A model generated the notes under the pieces. It ran no database searches. It saw only the letters and a program-made list of their open reading frames with translations, and was not told the origin of the DNA. The position numbers and the translations under genes are program-made. Shown here piece after piece: positions 44,518 through 52,214 of a stretch of DNA of 64,000 nucleotides. Numbering within the stretch: position 1 is the first letter of the stretch; every line of letters starts with the position of its first letter. The stretch is from Candidatus Villigracilis propinquus. GTDB taxonomy: Bacteria; Chloroflexota; Anaerolineae; Anaerolineales; Villigracilaceae. The stretch lies in the NCBI GenBank assembly GCA_016714565.1, contig JADKDM010000037.1, positions 478,524 to 542,523 of the forward strand, given 5' to 3'.

Positions 44518-45481
44518 TTGGGGACTGCTATCGACAGCAAAGATCAATCAGGCTTTGATAAAACCCATCAACGCCTCCAAACGGACCCGGTTGCTGGCCG
44601 TTGCTTCGAGGAGCCAGTCCTCCGCTGATGCATACGCCCGCGAGAATAAAATCCCGCGCGCGCATGGAAGCTACGAAGCCCTGCTCGCTGACCCCGAAAT
44701 TGACGTGATCTACAACTCCCTGCCGAACAACCTCCACGCCGAATGGACGATCAAAGCCCTGCGCGCCGGCAAACATGTTCTGTGCGAAAAGCCGATCGCG
44801 CTCACCCTCGCAGAGGTGGATGCCATGGCATCCGCCGCAAAGGAAACAGGCAAAATACTGGCCGAAGCCTTTATGTACCGTCATCATGTCCAGACATTAA
44901 AGGCAAAGGAAATTGCAGATAGTGGCGTGCTTGGCAAATTGCAGTTGATCAAAGGCGCGTTTACATTCCCCCTCACGCGTGTGGGGAATTACCGCCAGAT
45001 CAAAGAGATGGGCGGCGGCAGCGTTTGGGATGTGGGCTGCTATCCGATCAGCTACGCGCGGACAATTGTCGGGGCAGAGCCTGTTGAAGTTTTTGGCTGG
45101 CAGGTTGAGGGTCCGGGGGGAAGCGATGATTCTTTCTTTGGGCAAATGAGATTCGCAAACGGAGTCCATGCACAATTCGATTCGGGTTTCATATCCCCTT
45201 CGCGCTCCTATATTGAAATTGTAGGCAGCGAGGCTGTTCTCAAGATCCCAGACCCGTTTAAGCCCGGCAAAAAAAGTGAGTTGTATTTGGTGCGCGGCGA
45301 GAAAGAGGAAAAGATAAATGTAAGCGGCGCGGATTTATATTTGGGAGAAGTCGAGGATATGTGCGATGCGATCCTGCTTAACAAGCCACCGCGCATCTCC
45401 CTGGCTGACAGCCGCGCGAACGTTGCGGCCATTCTTGGGTTTATTGATTCAGCGAACGAGAAAAAGCCTATTTTTCTCTAA
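44501..45481 (+). CDS. Gfo/Idh/MocA-family oxidoreductase
   Basis: Three hundred and twenty-six residues. The NAD(P)-binding N-terminal Rossmann opens NWGLLSTAKINQ, with NSLPNNLHAEW and the key CEKPIAL motif (near 97) holding the catalytic Lys. The second domain has GGGSVWDVGCYPISYAR. It oxidises or reduces a sugar or polyol. AGGAGC lies before ATG 44501, which overlaps the MFS gene by 17 nt, so they are coupled. Substrate not assignable. A glucose-fructose oxidoreductase or dihydrodiol dehydrogenase-like enzyme are the alternatives. Confidence 0.88.
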   Translation: MDKPLNWGLLSTAKINQALIKPINASKRTRLLAVASRSQSSADAYARENKIPRAHGSYEALLADPEIDVIYNSLPNNLHAEWTIKALRAGKHVLCEKPIALTLAEVDAMASAAKETGKILAEAFMYRHHVQTLKAKEIADSGVLGKLQLIKGAFTFPLTRVGNYRQIKEMGGGSVWDVGCYPISYARTIVGAEPVEVFGWQVEGPGGSDDSFFGQMRFANGVHAQFDSGFISPSRSYIEIVGSEAVLKIPDPFKPGKKSELYLVRGEKEEKINVSGADLYLGEVEDMCDAILLNKPPRISLADSRANVAAILGFIDSANEKKPIFL

Positions 45482-45592
45482 AACAGGTCAATTAGTTCTT
45501 TCACACAACTAACCAGTTTACGAAAAGCATAGGTCATTTTTCACCTTATGGTTATAATAATGTCACCATATTCTTAAGACTGGAGGATTACC

Positions 45593-46693
45593 ATGTCAAG
45601 TGTTACGTACAAAAATGTTGTGAAGAAGTTCGGCGACCTAACGATCATTAAGAATCTTAATATCACAGTGGAGGATAAAGAGTTTCTGGTGTTGGTGGGT
45701 CCATCAGGCTGCGGTAAAACAACCGCCCTGCGTCTGTTGGCTGGTTTGGAAGAGATCTCGGATGGTGAAATCATCATCGGTGATCGTGTGGTGAACGACG
45801 TAGCTCCGAAAGACCGCGATATTGCCATGGTCTTCCAGTCCTACGCTTTGTACCCCCACCTCTCTGTTTATGACAACATGGCGTTCGGCCTCAAGCTCCG
45901 CAAGACGCCCAAAGAAGAGATCAAGCGCCGCGTGAACGAAGCCGCAGAGATCCTCGGCATCACCGATCTTCTCCTGCGCAAGCCGCGCCAGCTCTCCGGT
46001 GGTCAACGCCAGCGTGTGGCCGTGGGACGCGCCATCGTGCGCGAACCAAAAGTATTCCTTTTCGATGAGCCGCTTTCAAACCTGGATGCAAAACTGCGTG
46101 TTCAAATGCGCGCCGAGATCAGCAAATTGCATCAGCGCTTGCAGACCACTTTCATCTATGTGACCCACGATCAAACCGAAGCCATGACCATGGCGACCCG
46201 CATTGCCGTTATCAACAAGGGCAATTTGCAGCAGTTGGACACTCCCCAGAACCTGTACGATTATCCAAATAATTTATTTGTAGCCGGGTTCATTGGCTCT
46301 CCTGCCATGAACTTCTTCCCCGCAAAAATGTCTGTTTCGGGGGACAAAGTGACTGTGGATACAGGCGACTTCAAGGTTCAAATCCCTGCCGCGCATAGCG
46401 CCCCGTACAAGGGACTTGATGGAAGAAGCGTAGTCTTTGGTATTCGCCCTGAGAATATCCACGACCCAGAGTTTGCACCCCAAAACATCAACGGCGAAAA
46501 GATCTCCGCCAAAGTTGATGTGACCGAATTAATGGGTAACGAGACCCTGCTCTACCTTGTCAGCGGAAAGAATTCCTTCGTTGGCCGCGTAGATCCGCGC
46601 TCTAAACTTCGCGTTGGAGCCTCCACCGATGTTATTTTCGATATGGATAAGATCCATATCTTTGATGCTGGTACTGAAGAAGCAATACGATAA
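45593..46693 (+). CDS. ABC transporter ATP-binding protein, MalK/UgpC type
   Basis: Three hundred and sixty-six residues. Walker A GPSGCGKTT (near 37), Q-loop VFQSYALYPHL, signature LSGGQRQRVAVGRAI (near 135), Walker B VFLFDEPLSNLD, H-loop YVTHDQTEA, then a C-terminal TOBE/OB regulatory domain (about 240-366) with FGIRPENIHD. It powers the sugar permeases encoded next door; the shared type serves several MalFG pairs in many bacteria, and only one ATPase is present for two permease sets here. TATAAT near 45553 and CTGGAGG before the ATG mark the start of the transport operon. Confidence 0.92.
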   Translation: MSSVTYKNVVKKFGDLTIIKNLNITVEDKEFLVLVGPSGCGKTTALRLLAGLEEISDGEIIIGDRVVNDVAPKDRDIAMVFQSYALYPHLSVYDNMAFGLKLRKTPKEEIKRRVNEAAEILGITDLLLRKPRQLSGGQRQRVAVGRAIVREPKVFLFDEPLSNLDAKLRVQMRAEISKLHQRLQTTFIYVTHDQTEAMTMATRIAVINKGNLQQLDTPQNLYDYPNNLFVAGFIGSPAMNFFPAKMSVSGDKVTVDTGDFKVQIPAAHSAPYKGLDGRSVVFGIRPENIHDPEFAPQNINGEKISAKVDVTELMGNETLLYLVSGKNSFVGRVDPRSKLRVGASTDVIFDMDKIHIFDAGTEEAIR

Positions 46694-46715
46694 AACCACT
46701 TGAAAGGAGGTGGTT
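46694..46715 (+). other. Hairpin with Shine-Dalgarno-like sequence but no ORF
   Basis: AACCAC (46694-46699) pairs with GTGGTT (46710-46715) and the loop carries AAAGGAGG, a full Shine-Dalgarno match. It lies directly after the malK stop and no start codon follows in range. It may be an mRNA element or chance. Confidence 0.35.
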
Positions 46716-46795
46716 CTGCTAGCCCCATAAACCAATTGTTCTACCCACTTCCAAACTAAATCTGTTTTTCAATATTTTCAAGGAGAAGTTAGAGA

Positions 46796-48040
46796 ATGAA
46801 AAAGAATTTACTAGTCCTTTTGAGCGTGCTGGTTGTGGCCTCACTCGCGCTCGCTGCTTGTGGCGCTCCCGCTGCCACCGAAGCTCCTGCTGCCGCAACC
46901 GAAGCTCCCGCTGCAGCTACTGAAGCCCCTGCTGCCACCGAAGCCCCCGCTGAGGTTATCGAAGTAACCTTCTGGCATGCTTATGGCACCGGCTCCGCCG
47001 AAGAAACCGCAATGGCTGCTATTCTTGAACAGGCCGCCATTGATCTTCCTCAATACAAAATCAACGTGCTCCAGGTCCCCTTCAATGACATCTACACCAA
47101 GTACGAGACCGATGTCGCTGCCGGTGGTGGCCCAGACATGTTCATCGCCCCGAACGACAACCTCGGCGCTGAAGTCCGCGGTGGTTTGATCGCAGACATC
47201 ACCGACATTGCCGCTGGCAAACTCGGCGATTACAGCGAACTCTCCCAGGGCGGCATGATGTATGATGGCAAGCTCTATGGTCTTCCTGAATCCTTGAAGG
47301 CCGTTGTCTTCTGGTACAACAAGGATCTGATCGCCACTCCTCCCGCCACCACTGACGAGCTCAAGGCTCTCATGGAAGGCGGCACCCAGGTTTCCATTAC
47401 CTACGGCTGCTACCATGAATATGGTTTCTTTGGCTCCTTCGGCGGCCAGATCTTCGACGCTGACTACAACTTCGTGACCGACGAGGCCAATCAGGCCAAG
47501 GTTACCGCTGCGGTCTCCTACGTCAATGATCTTTATCAGATCTCCAAGGCCAACAGCTGGCCCAAGAGTGACGCTGATGGTCTCGCTCCCTTCACTGAAG
47601 GAACCGCTGCCGCCATCACCAATGGTAACTGGGCGATGGGCGACTATCGCAAAGCCCTCGGTGACAAACTCGGTGTAGCTCCATTGCCCGCTGGTCCTGA
47701 AGGCCCATCCAACCCGCTTCTCGGTGTGGATGGTTACTACTTCAACCCGAACAGCGCCAATCTTGAAGCTGCTCTCGAAGTCGCAATGTACCTGACCAAC
47801 ACCGCCGCCTCAACCGCGATGATGAATGATGCAGGTCACGTTCCCGCCAACACCACCGTCGAAGTGACTGATCCTCTAATCCAGGGTCTGCTCGATGCCT
47901 TCGCTACTTCCTACTTCCGCCCTCAGGTGGAAAACATGGGCAAGTATTGGGGTAACTTCTGCGGTACCGACCAGGTCTTTGAAGCTGGCACCGCCCCCGC
48001 CGATTGGGTCAAGGCTGGTTTTGAAGGCGCTACCAAGTAA
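46796..48040 (+). CDS. Sugar ABC transporter substrate-binding lipoprotein (MalE-like)
   Basis: Four hundred and fourteen residues. Lipobox LALAACG, followed by an Ala/Thr/Glu/Pro linker made of four AATEAPA-like units (residues 24-56), then the ligand-binding fold: VTFWHAYGTGS, VPFNDIYTKYETDVAAGGGPDMFIAP, YDGKLYGLPESLKAVVFWYNKDL, FTEGTAAAITNGNWAMGDYRK. This is the cluster that captures maltose or maltodextrin type oligosaccharides. AAGGAGAAG precedes the ATG. It is separated from malF by a 91-nt gap with a perfect palindrome, which could stabilise its message relative to malFG. Confidence 0.9.
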   Translation: MKKNLLVLLSVLVVASLALAACGAPAATEAPAAATEAPAAATEAPAATEAPAEVIEVTFWHAYGTGSAEETAMAAILEQAAIDLPQYKINVLQVPFNDIYTKYETDVAAGGGPDMFIAPNDNLGAEVRGGLIADITDIAAGKLGDYSELSQGGMMYDGKLYGLPESLKAVVFWYNKDLIATPPATTDELKALMEGGTQVSITYGCYHEYGFFGSFGGQIFDADYNFVTDEANQAKVTAAVSYVNDLYQISKANSWPKSDADGLAPFTEGTAAAITNGNWAMGDYRKALGDKLGVAPLPAGPEGPSNPLLGVDGYYFNPNSANLEAALEVAMYLTNTAASTAMMNDAGHVPANTTVEVTDPLIQGLLDAFATSYFRPQVENMGKYWGNFCGTDQVFEAGTAPADWVKAGFEGATK

Positions 48041-48067
48041 GTTTAGTTATAGATCGTGAAATAAATG

Positions 48068-48095
48068 GGAGCGGACAAGATATCTTGTCCGCTCC
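48068..48095. repeat. Perfect 28-nt palindrome between malE and malF
   Basis: GGAGCGGACAAGAT (48068-48081) and its exact complement (48082-48095) form a 14-bp hairpin without a loop (about 12 bp with a tetraloop). No T-run follows, so it is unlikely to be a full terminator and is more like an mRNA-stabilising element. Confidence 0.7.
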
Positions 48096-48131
48096 TATGC
48101 AAAATAACTATTTGGTTCAGGAGGCTCGACC

Positions 48132-49142
48132 ATGGCTTTGAAAAAAAAACCGACAAGTGCTGTTAAGCTTCGACGGAACATGCTTCCCTATTATTATCTT
48201 CTGCCTGCATTCCTGGTCATGGGGGCCATCACATTCTATCCACTCATTTATCAAGTCATAATCTCATTCACGAATTTCGAAACAAAACATCTCCTGCTTG
48301 GATTAAAATCACCCGAGCTCGAGTTCATTGGATTTAAAAACTACATTGACATTCTCACCGGCGCACTGCCGGTTGAAAATTTCAATTTTTTTCGCGTACT
48401 TGAATTTAACTTTTGGTGGGCGCTCAGCAACGTATTCCTTCATGTTCCCGCCGGGGTGTTGATCGCCGTCATGCTCAACACAGAAGGTCTCTGGCTCAAG
48501 AAGATCTACCGCGCCTTGTATATTCTGCCCGTAGTTGTTCCTCCCATCGTTGTTGCCACGGTCTGGCGCAACATTTTCGATGAGCAATACGGCGCAATGA
48601 ATCAATTACTAACCACTATCACCGCGCTCTTTGGACATCTAGACCCGGTTCGTCTTCGCTGGTTGACAGAATACACACCTCCCATCCCCGGCTTCCTGCC
48701 TGGCGCACCGTTGACATTGGCCTACTACGCCATGATGATCGCCAATTTCTGGCTGGGCTGGCCGTTGATGTCAGTGATCGCTACGGGCGCGTTACAAAGC
48801 ATTCCCAAAGACTTATACGAAGCCGCCGCCATTGACGGCGCAACGGGCTCCCAACAATTCTGGGGCATCACCGTCCCACTGCTCAGACCCGCCATGATCC
48901 CTGCCGCAGTGTACGGTTTTACAATTACATTCAACCTATTCGGCTTGGTGTTCTTTATGACGGGCGGTGGACCTGCCCGCTCCACTGAACTGCTTGTAAC
49001 ATTTGCGTACAACCTAGTGCGTAACCTGCGCTGGTTCGGTGTAGCCGCTGCCTTCGCGGTCATTATTTTCTTCGTGTCATTAGTCGTGCTGTTGATCACC
49101 AACCGTATCACTCGCGCCACGCAAAATTATTCAGAGGCTTAA
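48132..49142 (+). CDS. Sugar ABC transporter permease, MalF type
   Basis: Three hundred and thirty-six residues, six to seven membrane helices. Opens with a Lys-rich cytosolic end, first helix YYYLLPAFLVMGAITFYPL, the conserved NVFLHVPAGVLIAVML block, IYRALYILPVVVPPIVVATVW and the EAA loop (LYEAAAIDGATGSQQFWGITVPLL) that docks on MalK. Ends 2 nt before malG. It forms the channel with the next product. TTCAGGAGG precedes the ATG. Confidence 0.92.
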   Translation: MALKKKPTSAVKLRRNMLPYYYLLPAFLVMGAITFYPLIYQVIISFTNFETKHLLLGLKSPELEFIGFKNYIDILTGALPVENFNFFRVLEFNFWWALSNVFLHVPAGVLIAVMLNTEGLWLKKIYRALYILPVVVPPIVVATVWRNIFDEQYGAMNQLLTTITALFGHLDPVRLRWLTEYTPPIPGFLPGAPLTLAYYAMMIANFWLGWPLMSVIATGALQSIPKDLYEAAAIDGATGSQQFWGITVPLLRPAMIPAAVYGFTITFNLFGLVFFMTGGGPARSTELLVTFAYNLVRNLRWFGVAAAFAVIIFFVSLVVLLITNRITRATQNYSEA

Positions 49143-49143
49143 C

Positions 49144-50157
49144 ATGATCAACGATTCCCCAAAAAACAGTTCCAACCCGATCATCCGCTTCCTGAATATC
49201 AACACATCTGGCCAAACCAGTGGACGGGATTTGCCTCTTTGGAGACAACTACTCATACAACTTCTCTGTCTCTTCATCCTGTTTACCGTGATGTTCCCCA
49301 TCATGTACATTGTCACCCTGTCGCTGAGTTCAAAGACTACGCGCCCATCGTCCCTGCAATTGATCCCAACGGAAATCTCTTTCATCGCCTATAAGCAGGT
49401 ACTGGATCACCCCACCGGAAACCCGGTCAGCTTTATTGAGCTGCTCCGCAATAGTGTGGGACTTTCCGTGGGCGTCGGCCTTGTCGCGCTACTCGTCGCC
49501 GTAACCGCAGCGTATGCCTTCTCGCGTTTCAACTTCAAAATGCGTGAAGTATTAATGGTGCTGGTCTTTATCCCACTGCTCATGCCAGCCGTAGGCTTGA
49601 GTACACCGCTGTACCTGCTGCTCAACAACGTCAAAGTTGTGGATTGCGGAGAAGGCGTCAAAGCAGTAATGCCTTTGTTCGCCTGCGATGGCGGCGCGAA
49701 GGGAAAACTACTCTTCAACCTGCGAGACTCACTTCTCGGCGTAGGCGTCGCCATCACAGCCGGCGCACTGCCCTTCGCCATTTGGAATCTCAAAGGTTAT
49801 CTCGACACCATTCCAAAGGAACTGGAAGAAGCTGCCGCCATTGACGGCGCAGACTCAAACCAGACCTTCTGGAAGATCATCCTTCCGCTCGCCGCACCGC
49901 AGCTGGCCGTCACCTTCTTCATCGGCTTCATTGGCAACTGGCAGGAATTCGTCATCTCGTGGCTTTTCCTTTCCCAGCCCAAAGACTATACCCTCGCCAT
50001 GACCCTCTACAACATGACAGGCCAATACGCCAGCAGCATCCCGTGGAACCGATTTGCAGCGATGGCAGTCATCGTGGCGCTCCCCGTTGCGGTCGTTTAC
50101 ATAGCCTTGCAAAAGCAGATCGTCGGTGGTCTCACCAGCGGCGGCGTAAAAGGTTAA
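49144..50157 (+). CDS. Sugar ABC transporter permease, MalG type
   Basis: Three hundred and thirty-seven residues, six membrane helices. LFTVMFPIMYIVTLSLSS, AVTAAYAFSRFNFK, FIPLLMPAVGLSTPLYLLL and the EAA loop LEEAAAIDGADSNQTFWKI are present, and the family's C-terminal cytosolic Lys-Gln-rich end. An unusual Cys-containing 25-residue insertion (VVDCGEGVKAVMPLFACDGG) sits between the third and fourth helix. Starts 1 nt after malF's stop. A strong terminator follows. Confidence 0.9.
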   Translation: MINDSPKNSSNPIIRFLNINTSGQTSGRDLPLWRQLLIQLLCLFILFTVMFPIMYIVTLSLSSKTTRPSSLQLIPTEISFIAYKQVLDHPTGNPVSFIELLRNSVGLSVGVGLVALLVAVTAAYAFSRFNFKMREVLMVLVFIPLLMPAVGLSTPLYLLLNNVKVVDCGEGVKAVMPLFACDGGAKGKLLFNLRDSLLGVGVAITAGALPFAIWNLKGYLDTIPKELEEAAAIDGADSNQTFWKIILPLAAPQLAVTFFIGFIGNWQEFVISWLFLSQPKDYTLAMTLYNMTGQYASSIPWNRFAAMAVIVALPVAVVYIALQKQIVGGLTSGGVKG

Positions 50158-50175
50158 TCAACTCTTTGCTTCCTT

Positions 50176-50216
50176 AAATTTCCTCTCCCTTTCCACAAAG
50201 GGGGAGGAAATTTTTT
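50176..50216 (+). terminator. Terminator after malG
   Basis: A 17-bp stem (50176-50192 with 50197-50213, one G-U pair) with a CCAC tetraloop and TTTTTT continuing after. It separates the transport operon from the amylase gene. Confidence 0.85.
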
Positions 50217-50231
50217 CGCCCGGACAAAACC

Positions 50232-51833
50232 ATGCTCAAACGAATTATTTCCACGCTGTTACTTTTTTCCTTCCTATCGGCATGCGCTCAGGCCACGCCG
50301 ACAGTTGTTCCTACCCAAACGGCCACCCCTGCCCCTGAAACACGCGAATCAGCCAACTGGTGGAACGAAGCGGTCTTCTATGAAATATTCGTTCGCTCCT
50401 TCAACGACTCCGACGGGAACGGCATCGGCGACTTCAACGGCATCACCCAAAAATTGGATTATCTTCAGGAGCTTGGCGTTACCGCCATCTGGTTAATGCC
50501 CATTCATCCATCCCCCTCCTATCACGGGTATGACGTGATCAACTATTACAACGTCAACTTCGAGTACGGAACGATGGCTGATTTCAAGAACCTGCTCAAC
50601 GAAGCGCACAAGCGCGACATAAAAATTATCATTGACCTCGTTCTAAACCATACTTCCAGCCAAAACCCGTGGTTCGTCGAATCGAACAACAACCCTGATT
50701 CAAAGTATCACGATTATTATGTGTGGACTGAAAACGGCGATGGGAACGGCGGCTGGTATCAAGGCAAGCAGGGATATTACTTCGGCCTATTCTCGGTAGG
50801 CATGCCAGACCTAAACTACAACAACCCCGATGTCACCGCGGAAATGTTCAAGGTGACCGACTACTGGCTGACCGACATCGGCGTGGATGGTTTCCGTGTG
50901 GATGCCGCCAAGCACCTCATTGAAGAAGGCGGCAAACGCGAGAACACACCCGCCACCCACGACTGGCTCAAAGGATTTTACACAGCCTACAAGGAACAAA
51001 ATCCGCAAGCCTATGCCATCGGAGAAGTATTTGGCGCAGGTTCGTCCGTTATCAAGTCCTACACAGGCGACCAGCTCGACCACGTCTTCAATTTCGAAAT
51101 GTCCAGCGGGTTTGTGAACAGCGTCAAAGGCGGCGGGAACTCCGGCATCGTCAGCGCGTTCAAATTTGCTTTGCAGGATACGCCCGATTTCAATTACGCC
51201 ACATTTCTCACCAACCATGACCAGAACCGCGTCATGTCCGTTTTCAACGGAGATATAAACAAAGCCAAAGTTGCTGCCTCGCTGATGCTCACCTCCCCGG
51301 GGACTCCCTTTATTTACTACGGGGAAGAGATCGGCATGGTCGGCATAAAACCTGACGAAGATATTCGCGTGCCGATGCAATGGTCAGACGCGGAATTTGC
51401 GGGCTTCAGCACGGTCACACCCTGGCGCGCTCCCAATGCGGATTACACAACAGTAAATGTAGCCGCTCAAAATGAAGATGCGAATTCCCTGCTCAGTCAC
51501 TACCGCACGCTCATTCAACTTCGCAAAGATCACCCCGCTCTGCTCGCGGGAGATGCCACCTTGTTGGACACAGGCAACACCGCCGTTTTCGCCCTCCTTC
51601 GTAACAGCGGCGACGAAAGCATTCTCATTATTGTCAATTTGGGAAAAGACGCCATCACGGATTACAGCTTAAGCCTGAAAGAAAACAAGCTCCCAGATGG
51701 AAGCCTGTCACCTACTGCCTTATTTGGTGTTGTTCAAGTTCAGCCGCTTGAGATCGCAAATGGAACATTCAGCGACTACAAACCGCTTGATGAAATCACC
51801 GCCTACCAGACAGTCATCATCAAACTGAAATGA
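50232..51833 (+). CDS. Surface lipoprotein alpha-amylase (GH13)
   Basis: Five hundred and thirty-three residues. Lipobox FLSACA, a short Thr/Pro linker, then a GH13 barrel: AVFYEIFVRSF, WLMPIHPSPSYHGYD, IDLVLNHTS, GFRVDAAKHL (nucleophile Asp, near 223), IGEVFG (acid Glu, near 263) and LTNHDQNR (Asp, near 325), with the domain C at the end. It cuts alpha-1,4-glucans at the cell surface, feeding MalE. It lies behind a terminator and so has its own control. GH13 subfamily 36-like is possible, but I cannot tell exactly. Confidence 0.9.
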   Translation: MLKRIISTLLLFSFLSACAQATPTVVPTQTATPAPETRESANWWNEAVFYEIFVRSFNDSDGNGIGDFNGITQKLDYLQELGVTAIWLMPIHPSPSYHGYDVINYYNVNFEYGTMADFKNLLNEAHKRDIKIIIDLVLNHTSSQNPWFVESNNNPDSKYHDYYVWTENGDGNGGWYQGKQGYYFGLFSVGMPDLNYNNPDVTAEMFKVTDYWLTDIGVDGFRVDAAKHLIEEGGKRENTPATHDWLKGFYTAYKEQNPQAYAIGEVFGAGSSVIKSYTGDQLDHVFNFEMSSGFVNSVKGGGNSGIVSAFKFALQDTPDFNYATFLTNHDQNRVMSVFNGDINKAKVAASLMLTSPGTPFIYYGEEIGMVGIKPDEDIRVPMQWSDAEFAGFSTVTPWRAPNADYTTVNVAAQNEDANSLLSHYRTLIQLRKDHPALLAGDATLLDTGNTAVFALLRNSGDESILIIVNLGKDAITDYSLSLKENKLPDGSLSPTALFGVVQVQPLEIANGTFSDYKPLDEITAYQTVIIKLK

Positions 51834-51845
51834 CCTCGCGGTTTC

Positions 51846-52112
51846 CTACTTTTTGAAATACAACAGAACAACAATATAAACAAGTGTCACCAAAAGCCCC
51901 AGCGACGAGATCGCAATACCGGCCTTCGCAGTTTTGGTGTTCTCGGTTTTCAAGCTTATCAGCCCTAGCACGATACCCAGTACGCCCGTCACGCCTCCGC
52001 AGATCGGGATCAAGCCCGCGCATAAACTGATCACCCCCAGCGCGGCGGACGCAATGGAATACGTCCTCGCAAAACGTAATTCCGGGTCAAGATTGGCAGG
52101 GTCGAAGTCCAT
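51846..52112 (-). CDS. DUF4190-like small membrane protein
   Basis: Eighty-eight residues with two hydrophobic segments (about 19-46 and 66-86) around a Lys/Thr/Glu hinge (LISLKTENTKTAKAG), the GVISLCAGLIPICGGVTGVLGIVLG helix being glycine-rich. This is the usual DUF4190 layout. Converges on the amylase stop. AGGAGA precedes the ATG. Confidence 0.7.
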   Translation of the reverse strand: MDFDPANLDPELRFARTYSIASAALGVISLCAGLIPICGGVTGVLGIVLGLISLKTENTKTAKAGIAISSLGLLVTLVYIVVLLYFKK

Positions 52113-52214
52113 GTCTGGCGTCTCCTAAAATATTTTATCCAAATTTGAAGTGCGATACAATTCTACACACAATTCCATGCTTTTGGTTCCCAACCTGAGA
52201 ATGCCGTAATCAAA

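Noticed and set aside
46841..47416. Gly-rich minus-strand ORF opposite malE
   Set aside because: It arises from the repetitive Ala/Glu/Pro linker codons of MalE.
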